Source: Meandrina meandrites (lineage: Eukaryota; Cnidaria; Anthozoa; Scleractinia; Meandrinidae). Taken from it: 64,000 nt of DNA. Location of the stretch: positions 14,205,102-14,269,101 of the forward strand of contig OY855906.1 in the NCBI GenBank assembly GCA_963693305.1, read 5' to 3'. This document shows, piece by piece, positions 24,001 to 36,000 of this stretch (positions within the stretch are counted from its first letter, which is position 1; each line of letters starts with the position of its first letter). The position numbers and the translations under genes were made by a program. The notes below the pieces were generated by a model. It was not told the DNA's origin and did no database searches. It was given only the letters and a program-made list of their open reading frames with translations.

Positions 24001-27000
24001 TGCACCATATCGTGATAAAGATGCCTTTTGTCTGGAGTAGATAGTAAATTGAAAAGGGTCTGCGAGTGCTGACTCCCATAATTTGTCAGAAATCTCTTCA
24101 TTTATGAGCAGGAATACTGAGCCTCTATATGTCCTATATGTAAGCGAAATCCACGCGTTCGGAAACAGACCGATATATTTTTATTCTGTTGTTGAGAAAT
24201 TTGTCGCTACCCTCAGATTTCTCCTGCTGTTAATTGGCAAAATAGAATGCAATTCCCACCAGCAAATGTAGTGTTTCTTTGAAGTATATGCCTTCGAAAG
24301 GCACACGTGATTTGCGTGCAGGTCAGTACTGCGCAATAAGAAGCCACTACCCCGCGCGCTAGCAGAGGCGCTCTCGCATGCAGCAATATTTTTGAACTCC
24401 TACTTATAAACAAAAATTTTTTGTTCTTTCACAACACGCACAAAATCCGGCGGCTTCACAAAGCAAATCTTGACATGGCGGGAAAAATATTGACATGGCG
24501 GGAAAATTCCGCGGCCTCACAAAGCAAACGCGCATGGAATGCACCTTAAAATGCACCTTCTCCCCCTCGCATATTCTCGTGTCGTCATGACAACGTCATG
24601 ACGACACGAGACAAAAAGGATGCATTCAAACGTGGGCTTTTGATCGACCAGATAAAGTTGAAGATCTTTACACTAACCTTTGTTGTTTTCCAGAAGTTAA
24701 ATTGGCCAGTTTATTCCAGTCGTCATGAAGTGCGATCATCTTTTCATGAACTTTTTTCCTATCCCTTTCAATCAGGGAACTGTCGTCGATAATCTGATTT
24801 CCCTCGTCAATGATTTCGTTTACTTCAGCTTGTTTGGTTACCATGTCTTTTACTAAATCCTAAAATAAAGCCAGATGAAAGCTTGTCAGAACAGAATACG
24901 TGAAACGCAAAGTCACTACGACATGTATTTTATTTTACGCTTCGATGTTGTTCAATGATAGCTTTGGCAACTTATCAAAACAGTTGATAAGTCGGGTTAG
25001 TTCCAAAATACCAACTCAAAACCATGGCCAGGTCAGATTGCATCCTCTGCGGAAATACGTGTTTCGAAATAAAGAAATATTTTTTGATTAATAGTCAACA
25101 ACTTTACCTCGATAACGCTTTGCTGTCTTTTAATTCCCCCAAATGAAGCCTCAGGAGAGGTAGGACGGGCACGCAATCTTGTGTATTTCTCGTTTACCCA
25201 ATCATGAAGAACGTCACATCGCTCGTGCCAGGCCGTTAAGTTCCTTTGTTTTGCTTGTGAAGCCCCAAGTTCGACTCCAAGTCTACAATAACAGACAAAC
25301 GTTTTTACAGCTGAAGAAAACTGTTCATTTGATGTTGTTTATTTCTATGGATAAATAACTTTATTTTGTAAACTGCATATAAAGCGACGGCACCATGTAA
25401 CTGAAAAGCCGAAACAAATCTGAAAGTATGATTCAAATGTCTACTGCAAATATGTATTTCTCTTGTCTTCTGAGTCGAAGTGATCACTGACAAATTATCC
25501 AGTTGAGTCACAAACTCCAGAACAAGGAACCCGTGGGGAAAGGGAACATTACATGCATGCTCACAAAGGTATTGGATGTTACCTGGCGTATTCGTCTTGA
25601 GATACTTTCATGAGTGACTTCCATTTCTTTTCCAAATACACAACATCTTCATACACTTCTTGACGGTTGTCGCTGCTGAGATCCTCGTTTGATGCCAACT
25701 CTCTGCCGTAATCTAAAGTATTGTTCAATTCAGGTTCCGTAACGACAAGGCCCGCTGTTAGGTCCTAAAGAATAACGTCAAAATGAATAATGGGGTGACA
25801 CTGGTCCCGAGTTATTGTAGTTTTGTTCATACGTTTACTGTGCGGAAATTTAACAACTTTGTTTCAAAATTACTTCTCAACAATAAAAGATTGCGGGTTA
25901 AGTGAAACAAAAAGCCCTCGTAGGAAGTTAGTTTTGTTAGTGACTGCTTTGGAACAGTAGTCGCGTCAAGAAGTAATACAGAATTGCTCGAGGTTTGCTT
26001 TATCAAGCTGCGAGCCACATACTCAACGAATGAAATGCGCCGTCGGCTAGGTATACTTGCTTTGAGTTTGCACTGCTCATTACGTTGTACATGTTTCCTG
26101 TAATTGACCATTGCAGTTGTCTCGGTTTTGGTTTTATTAAGGACACTCAGTAAAACGGCTCGAAAACCAAAATTAAAGTATCGACAGAAAACGTTAAATT
26201 TTGCTACATTAAATGGTCTACGCTAATATGCCCATCGCGCTCTCTCACTCACAAAGGTCAGGCGCTCATTTCAGCACATTTTCTTTTCAAAAGGGATTCA
26301 AACGCGCGCCTTTCGTATTGGCATTAAACCAGTACACACCTTCAGTTTTATGTAGCAACTTTCTATCTCCTCGGGGCTCTTTGCTTTCTTTCCTTGTTGT
26401 ATTTTCTCCTCGGCAGCATCTATGCCAGACTTCAGGATGTCACATTTCTCACGCCAATCTTTCATCATAATTTCCGTCTCACCATCCATTGTCTTCAAGC
26501 GTGCCTCCAACCTACGGCAAAAATAAACACAAAACGAAATGTTGTTGCACTGTAAATAAATGTTCGTCATAACGACTTTGTGTCCAATTTTATTCATCAT
26601 TATATGCTGGAAAACAATTCCATTTAGAGACTTGCAATAGCTCTAAAATATTTTCCATTGTTTTTAGCTTAACGTTATTTCATTTTAGTTTGTTTGGCAG
26701 ACACCCTTTCAAGGACACATCACCTACATGGACTCAACACTAGAAATTACTGCTTAGTGGTAAGCGCAATATTGATAAGTGTCGGGAGGGGAAACTGTGG
26801 CCTGACTCAGGGAAAATATTCCCGGTAGCAATTGAGACCTAATCAGTCCATTTGCGCTTTCTTTACTCTCGCAAAATGGCTCCCCACTGTCCTTTGGAGA
26901 TACGTTATTTCATATCGCAGTACAATGCTCCACCGTTTATTACCTGCCTTCCGCATCAGCATTATCTTTCTCCATTTTGTCCAAGTTATATTCCACGTCG

Positions 27001-30000
27001 TTCACGTCCTTCTTAATCTCGGCCTTGACATCTTCATCTATAATGTCATCATCCAGTAACAGCTTCCCATAGTCAAGGCCTTCACGGATCACAGGCTTTG
27101 CAGCCTCAAGCTCCTCCTTGCATTCCTGCATCGATAAGGATCCATGGTTCGGGTTAGTTTTAATGTAAGTGGCTCCACGAAAAAAAAAAACAAACAAAAA
27201 GCTAACGTTTTGAGTGTTGGTCGTTCATCAACGCGTTAACTAAGTACAGCTAAAACAGTGTTACCGCAAATCAGACTTCAAAATCACTTTATTCCTACCT
27301 CACCCATTTCTGAGGCATGAACAGCCATTTAGCCAATCATATAACCACTCTAATCCTATTTTGCCACTATTGACACTACTAACCTTTGCTTGAATTATTT
27401 GCTCCTCGACATCCTTCTTGTTCTGTGGTTCACCCGCTGACTTGAGTGCTTTGGTCTTTGCTTGACACTGGTCTTGTAGTTCTCTGATTCGAATTATCCA
27501 TATTTCCCATGTTGCAACTTTATCCGCTTTATCTTGTTTTTGTTTTAGGCTCAAGTCCTCTAACCTTGAAATAGAAGCAACGACGAAAAAAAAAAAGATA
27601 AATAAAAAACAAAACAACAAAATGATGGCCTTGCAACACAGTTGCAACATAGTTTAGCTTCATACGGTCTGAACCAGAGGGTGGATGCAAATGAAGTAAT
27701 CTGCTCTTCCATAGGGAAAGACAACATGCTTCCTTATGCTATGGACTTACCTCTTTTGTTCATCATCACTGGCCTGTTCCAGTTTCATGAGGTCTCCTTC
27801 TAGATGGTGCACGTCCTGCTTGACCTTCGCTTTGTTGTCTTCGTCGATCACGTCATCCTCTAGAAGACGCGATCCATAGTCCAGACCATCGGTGATCACG
27901 GGTTTGGCCGATTGTAGCTCTTCTTGAAATTCCTGCAACGAGTGGAATATTCAGCTGGCTTGCAATGTATGTAACTACCCTGACCTTTGTGAAAGAAAAA
28001 GCGAAACGAATTTGGGCCCGATTGGTAGAACCAATTAAACATGTATTTCATGTATGATTTGTTATTATTTTTCTTCGAAAAATATGCCTCGGTTGTAAGC
28101 TACGCCATGCAGACAAGTCAAAAGAAGGCCAACAGCGAGGAAAGTACATTCCATATAGAATAAAAACAGAAAAGAGTCGTCTGCCTCAATCCATTACTAG
28201 GTGGAAATACATGTACTCACTTTCCGATTGTTATACTTGTGCCTTCGACGAATTATGGATGCACTTTTAAGTAGTTCCCAAGCTAACACAAAATCCCGTA
28301 TGCATTCATAACTGAATAAAACGTTTCCAGAGCTATGAACAATTCTTAATTCGAGCTTATTCCTTTAAATATAATAACAGGAATGGGACAACATAAAATT
28401 TGGCAAGACCAACCTTGGCTAAAATGATCTGATCTTCCAGGCCTTTCTTATCTTTTGGCTCTCTCTTAGATTTGAGATCTTTCAGTTTTTCTTGGCACTT
28501 TTTTTCTAACTGTGTTATACGAATGATCCATATCTCCCACTGTTTTAGCTTCTGTTCCCTCTCTTCATTTTGCCGGACATGTATTTGTTCCAGCCTGGAA
28601 ACGAACAGAGTGTTTGGACAACAAGTGTTAAATCGATAAGGAAAAGAAATTTTAAAGGTATATTGTATTATTGATGCAATGCGTGTACAACTGATTGAAG
28701 AATCGCTGACCCATGAAAAGCATAAACCATGAACGATGCGACCCAAATGTTTTCTGGAAAATCGGTAAAAATAATCGTCGTGTTTGACAGAATAAACGTG
28801 ATAATAAGACATGTTGCATAAATCATGCTCTAAGACTCTCAAAGAAAGAAAATATATTGATTATCACAGGCTTTTCACAGGGTCAACGCTTCTTCAATTC
28901 TGTGTACTCAAGCTATGGGTCATGTGACTTTACTCTGCAAATTTAAACGATGTTGAAACCAAACGCGTTAAGATTTACTCCATAAAAGTTAACTTCCAAC
29001 ACAACTATGGCAACTGTACGAGTCTTAGTGTAGCATACTTTATTTTTTCTTTAGCAGCGTCATCCTTTAGATCTTTCAGAGTCCGTTCCATCCCCACCAC
29101 ATCTTCTTGGATCTTTTGCTTTTCTTCGGGATCTGTGAGATCATCGTCAACCAACTGCTCACCATAATCTAAAGCAAACCTTATTTCAGGCTCGGAACTT
29201 TGCAGACTGTCTTGACAATCCTGTGAGACATAAATGAAAGTATCGAAAATCAGCCCCGACTATTAAACAAGCTTCCAGTGGCTCGGCGGGTAATTCAATA
29301 TATCGGCTTTCGACGGAGAGTCTGGGGATTGTTAACATTCTATGCCAGTCAACGTGTATCCGCACAAAATTGCTGATATTATGTAATGTTAGGACACCCC
29401 ACCAATAGACCTTTTGCAGCCTATTTGTTATTCTTTTGTGTACATGCAAATTGCCCTCCAAGCTTCGCTGCAGGTTCAAATTATTTTTGTTCTTTGTACA
29501 TGCTAACGAGGCTTGGAGGGAAATTTACATGAACACAAAAGAATAACAAGTGGGCTGCAAAAGGTCTACTTTGATAAGTACGGACATCGGCTCAGAAAAC
29601 GACCAGATTTGAGAGGGCGCTGGCGGCCCAGTTATTTTCTTTCTACAATGTACCAAACTAATACCCAATTCACACCAACAAAACATGTTTAGTTAAACCA
29701 GGTTAAACAGAATGAAAATCAGCACCAGAAGACTAATAGACTAAATTTTGTATAGGGTTCCAGTAGGTGCCAAATTTGAAGTCGGCAAAAATCAGTTAGC
29801 AACTTTTATGAAGAAAATAATTTTAAACCTTGTTTAACTAAACAGCCTTTAAACGTGTTTAACCTTTGGTGTGAATGGGGTATAAGAAACATAGTTGAGC
29901 CCATGATTTTAGAGGGCCGCTGGCGGTCCAGTTATTTTCTCTCTCTACTGTACCAAACTAAGAAACATAGTTGAGCCCTTGTCAATCAATGCCTACATGT

Positions 30001-33000
30001 TAATCCATAATCATCAAAACTTTGTTGGGTGAAGATGCTGTAACCGTTCGACCTTCCCATCAGGACAGGTTAGCAGATGCGGACCAAACTTGAATTCAAG
30101 TCATACTTTCGTCTGTAATCCAATGACTTTCAACATTCAAGAAGCATTATAAAACAGTACAAGATAATAGCTACGTTTGGCCACAACATGACGCAGCAAA
30201 ATTCACCAAATGAAGGCTGGAAGATGTTGGATAACAATGTTGGCACCGTTTGAGCAGCACTTCGCGAGGGTGGCGCTCCCACCCTTGAACACTTGATAAA
30301 GGGGTTTTGACTTAAACTTTTTATTTATTTATTTATTTATTTTTTTTGGGGGGGGGGGGGGGGGGGTGGGGTGGGGTTGACCTTACATTTGGTCACTTTT
30401 ACATTGCTTGACCAATCAAAAATTTAAGTCCTGGACTTACAGAAGCCAAAGTAGCCTCTCGTCGATAAGTTGCAAGTGCAGTATCATTCAATTGGGTTTA
30501 AAAGTTGGCCGTGATGGCAAAATAATAATAATAATAAATTAAAAACGTTATTTCACAGAAATCTAAAAAACTATCTTATAGCAAGCTATTTGTTCGGTCT
30601 CTTTGTTATATTACGTTTTACCTTGGCCTTCGCCAGTAACTCCTCCATATTCTCGTGTGTAGGATCCTCGGCTTTGATCTCGTTCAAATGATTTCGTTTG
30701 AGGGCAAGAATTGATCGTAGTTTTACCTTCCAAGTCTCCCATTTCTCTAACTTATCTTTCTTGTCAGTGTCGTACTGAACGGCAAGAACTTCCAACCTTA
30801 ACATAAATAGCCAATAAGAAACCTTAAAATTGATTGCAACAGGAAGATTTAAATTAAAAGCCATCTCCAAGTTGCCTTGTTGCCAAAAAGAAACCTTAAA
30901 ATTGACTGCAGCAAGAAAGGTTAAATCAAAAGCCATCTCGAAGTTGCCTTGTTATCCGTTTAAAAATGAGACTATGCTCAAACAAGGTTACTAACCAAGG
31001 ATTTGAAGCAGGGCTTATTTTGAAAGTGCATGGCAACTCGGAAGTGGCTGACTAAACAACTATCTACCGACAGGCTTATTGTTCCATTCATGCAAGTTCA
31101 TTGAACTTTACAAGCCAAAGCTCCAAGTCGTATTTCTCTTGTCTATAACTCCGACCACAGAACCCGTTCATTTGGCGATTGTAAGAATTTATTTGCAATA
31201 TGGCTATTCACTGTCCATTGCAGATGCTTTGTTTGATGTCGCAAAATATTGCTCCACAACTAATTACCTGCCCTGCTCATCAGCATTATCCTTCTCCATT
31301 TTGTCCAAATTATATTCCACGTCGTTCACTTCCTTCCTAATCTCGGCCTTAACATTGTCATCTATGACATCATCATCTAGTAACAGCTTCCCATAGTCAA
31401 GGCCTTCATGGATCACAGGCTTTGCAGCCTCAAGCTCCTCCTTGCATTCCTGCGTCAATGAAAAGGATCCATAGGCTGTTTTTATTTTGGTTCGGGTTAC
31501 TAAACGTAAGTGGCTCTACTTTTAACGTAGATGGCTCTAATTCCTGTTTTAAGTATGGGTTAGTACACGATGGACAGTTTTTCTCAAGTAAGCTGTACTG
31601 AGCAACTACTGTGACAAGGAAAAAAGCCCGGGGGGGGGGGGGGGGGGAGACTCCCATTTGAAAGGGACGGGGATGCTCGTCGTCTCGCTTAGGGGTGTAA
31701 ATTTCAGATTTTGGTCTCGCTTAGGGTGTTCTTGACAAAATGTCATTATTTTTAGCTATCAAGGTCTCGTTTAGGGTTGCACATGAAGAAATAACTAAAA
31801 AGAAAGAATTTTGATTCGTTATATGGTCTCTTTTTGGGGTCTGCATTAGCTTCGGCCACGCCCAGATTGGTCTCTTTTAGGGGTTAAATTAAAAATTTCC
31901 GACGAGCATCCCCGCCCCTTCCATATGGGAGTCCCCCCACCCCCCCCCCCGGGAAAAAAAGAACCCGAAAAGCTAACTTTTTGAGAACATTTGATTACCA
32001 CTGCGATCCTACTTTGCCACATAGTCAGACTTCAAAAGTCCCCTGATGATTTCCCGAGAAAAAAAGTGACTAATAGAAACCTTTGCTAGAATCATATGTT
32101 CCTCCACATCTTTCTTGTTCTGTGGTTCACCCGCTGACTTGAGTGCTTTTGTCTTTGCTTGACACTGGTCTTGTCGTTCTCTAATTCGAATGATCCATAT
32201 TTCCCATGTTGCAATTTTATCCGCTTTCTCTTGTTCTTGTTGTAGTCTCAAGTTCTCTAACCTAGAAACACAAGCAAAGAAACAAAAGAGAATTTAAGAG
32301 CTATGGTTAGTTACTTCGATTCCGTTTTACGTTTAAACAGCCAACGTTTCGAGTATAAAAGGTAGCATTTACATGGAAGAGAGGTGTACGACAGATAGAT
32401 ATTTGTTTCAAATTTCGGCAGCTATCGGCACTGCCCTGGTGAAGAAGAAGATTGTAAACAGCCACGTGATTAGAACTAAGAATGGGAAGATTAAATTAAA
32501 TAATAGCTTCCCTCTCATAAAGGGGAGGGTCTTGGGAGAGCGATCATACCACAACCAAATAATATGTTACATGCACATACTGTTAAATAATATAATTAAC
32601 AAATGAAAAATACCCGAGTAAGGAGCGTTTTCTGATGAGTTATTAAATCTAGCCACTAGAACTTACTCCTTCTCATAGTCATTCAATTCCATTTTAAGGT
32701 TCTTAAATCCTTCCCCAATCTCTTTTACGTCTTTCTGTATGGCCTCCCTGTCCGCCGGATCAACCCCTTTGTCACTGATAAGACCGTCGGCGTATTGAAA
32801 CGCTTCCTGGATCTCTGGTACCGATTCCGCGATGTCGGACGAACACTCCTGTAGAAAACAAAGAACTTAACGTTAAATCAAAGATCTTGTATAGGTTTGT
32901 GTCTGCAGAAATACTGTAGATTCTGCTGCTATGCAACCAAGCATTTTGGACAGACATGAGAAACGATGAAGAAATGAATAAAAAAAAGTTCTCCATATCA

Positions 33001-36000
33001 TTAAGCCTGAAAAATTCTCTTTCTCAGTTAGCCTAAAGCGGAGCTTAAAAGCGCTCTAGCCTCCAAATTTTACAATCCTGTGGTATGTTACATAGCTTGG
33101 ATGAGCGATTAGGAACTTATTCTAAGTAACGTATAAGGCCATTTTTGCGCGAAGACATGGCGGCTGTTTTGGTACCCCAAAATAATGGGTTTTTTTCGTG
33201 GGCAAACATTTCTTGTTTGTGAAAACTATTTATAAAAAAGTGCTCAATTGAGTGAGACGTTTTGGGAATAGCCCTTTTATCAGTCGGATGAAAGAGCCAA
33301 TATGGTCACCGCGAAAGATCTGAAAAGCCAGAAACATTGTAACTACTTAACCACTTTTCTCCCTCCTGTTGTATTCTTCGGTGTTAATTATGAATGACGT
33401 TCTTGCTCAACTTTCAAAAGGATTAATTCCTATTGTGGCGGGTTAGGAGAAGAGGGCCTGATTATCTCAGTAAAAAGAAATTTGAAAAAAGCAACTTTTT
33501 CCAAGACGCAAATAGGTAATAATTATTATTCCCATTGACTGGAAAACGGTAAAGAGAAATTTGGCCCTGACTTTGGGATTGAATGCAACTTCTTTTCTAA
33601 GTATTAAATCATTTGCCCCTCTAATGACTATTCATGTCTATAACTTACACGTGTAACTTCAAGTTGTTCCTTGACTTTCTTTGGCTCCTTAGGAATTCCT
33701 TGACCTTTTACTTTGTTAAACTTCCCTCTGGTCTTTTTATATTTGGAATTTAACTTGTCTCTCCAGTCCTTCCACTTTTTCATCTTTTCCCGATGTTTTT
33801 CATTTTCCTCGTACGCTTCTGTCAACAAGGCACTTAACCTATAACAAGCGAGACATAAGCAAACGCATTGCATGAAGGATTGATTTGCATGGTTCACTTG
33901 CATCGGCCTTTCACTCCTTCCGGCTTGGTGGAAGAGCACTGGTTTGTTTTGACGAGCAAGATTGAGCTTAAGCTGTATACGTAAATCAGCCAGCCAGCCA
34001 GCCAGTCTACCAGCCAACCAGCCAGACAAGACAGCCCGTCCGTCAGACAGTCGGTCGGTCGGTCGATCAGTCAGTCCGTCCGTCCGTTCCGTCCATCAGT
34101 CAGTCAGTCAGTCAGTCAGTCAGCCAATTAATCCGTAAATCTCTTTCTTGGTCTGAAAAAAGGGTAAATCCGCGAGACGTCTAACTCAAGACTCAACCGG
34201 TGCAAAGTTTAATGGTTGCACACTAGACATCAAAGGTAAATATATTGCGCTCACATTTTGAACCATTTCTAACCTCTCTTGCTCGTCGTTGATATCTTTT
34301 TGTAAATTTTGGAATTCCTGTCCATGGATGTCCATATCATGCTCTATTTTATCCTTCTCCTCTTCACTAAGTTGTTTATCTTTAAGGAGGTCGTTGCCGT
34401 AATCATAACCAGCCTGAATCTCAGGAAAAGCGTGCACAATGTCGTTCGTACATTTCTAGAGTATAAAATAAAGTAACAATTAACCGTTAACCGTATCTGT
34501 GGATTACTGAGTTATTAGGAATTTCTAGTGAAAACGTAACATTACTGTCACTCTTCTGCCCACCATTGACCGTCAGGCTTGGAGAGGAGGAAGGGAGGGA
34601 GCGGGCGAGAGAGAGAAAGCGCAAATGAACGAGAGAGAAACGGAGCGAGGGAGAGAGTGAGCGAGTGAGCAAGTGTGATAATATTCACTACAGCATTTTT
34701 TACCTGTATCTCCTCGAGCTGTTCTTGTATTTCAGGGGTGGTGTGGGGATCCTTAGATTTGATCTCATTAAGTTTAGATCGGCTGTCAGAGTTTATCGTT
34801 TTAGTCTTCACTGTGATCTCGTGCCACTTATTAAGCTTTTCCGTTCTTTCCTTGTCTGAACGAGAAACCGCGTCCTCCAGTCTAAGAGATGAAAACATAA
34901 ATGTACTAGTTAGTTTTGCTGCAAATTGCACTTCATCCGGCCGGGAAGTCGAGGGGAAGATGATCATGGAGCGAGCGAGCGGAAAAAAGTCAACTGAATT
35001 TATGTTATGTGTTTTTTTTAATTTCATTGCCCTTTTCGGCTTCTGGTCCCATTTTTTACTACTGAGTCGCCGAGTATGTGAAAGAGATCGCGCAGATTAG
35101 CTTTTGATTATGTCTCTTAACTTACTTTAATGACAAGAACTTAATTACTCCTGCAACATACAACTCCTGACCAGTATTTCATAGTAAAACGTGATATAAC
35201 ATATCACGTCATATCAGGGCACCGTTTGCTCATATAATATTGTTAAAAACTAGGATTGCAAACCGCATGGATTACTTAAAACCAAAAACACATAAACACC
35301 TCTCAACTTCATCGACGCTGTCTTTCTTGAGATTTTCATATCTCTCTTCGATGTCGTGTACGTCCTTGACTAGTTGATCTTTCTGATTGGCATTGAAGTT
35401 CTCGTGTCGTAAAAGATTGTTTCCGCTGTCGGTAACTCTTGTTACTTCCGGCTCCAGGACCTTGACCTCTTTAGAGATCGCCTGTGAGAAAGGAATTAAA
35501 ACTGTCCATTAGTGAAGGGTACTGTTTCCATTTGAGTTATCAAGGCGTGTAATTACCATTATGACATTATGACATCGATCGAAAGCTTCAATCTTGGCCA
35601 CAACTGTTGAGACACATACCTCAATTTGACACTGCATCCACTTAGGGAACATATCTCACACCCCCACCCCCACCCCTCCGGGTTTCTGGCTACAAACATT
35701 CTAGAGACAAAGACCCAACATTGGGTCAGGGCGGGGGGAGGTTGGGGAATGGGGAGTGCATGAATTCCAAGCAGGAAATGTATACTTCTTAATGGGAGCC
35801 CTCCACTCTTACAACAAGTTGACGCTGAATTGTTTGAAATAATGCCTAAATTCCAAATTTTACAGGTCAAGCGAGAAATAACATTTACTAGTAGGAATAG
35901 TAATAATGAATGGAAAAGTTTATGCCTTTCAAATTTCCCGCGCGCCGCCATTTTGGATTTTATGACGTGTTGTAGCTGCCACTATTGTTTGGACGCAGAG

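Larger units (their letters stand above)
20853..24677. other. Longest rod intron (3.8 kb), a repeat sink
   Basis: Holds the palindromic TTAA-flanked element (21149-21546), a repeat pair at about 22012-22110 and 23013-23195, and the hairpin at 24575-24611. No exon with matching phase was found inside. Confidence 0.75.
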
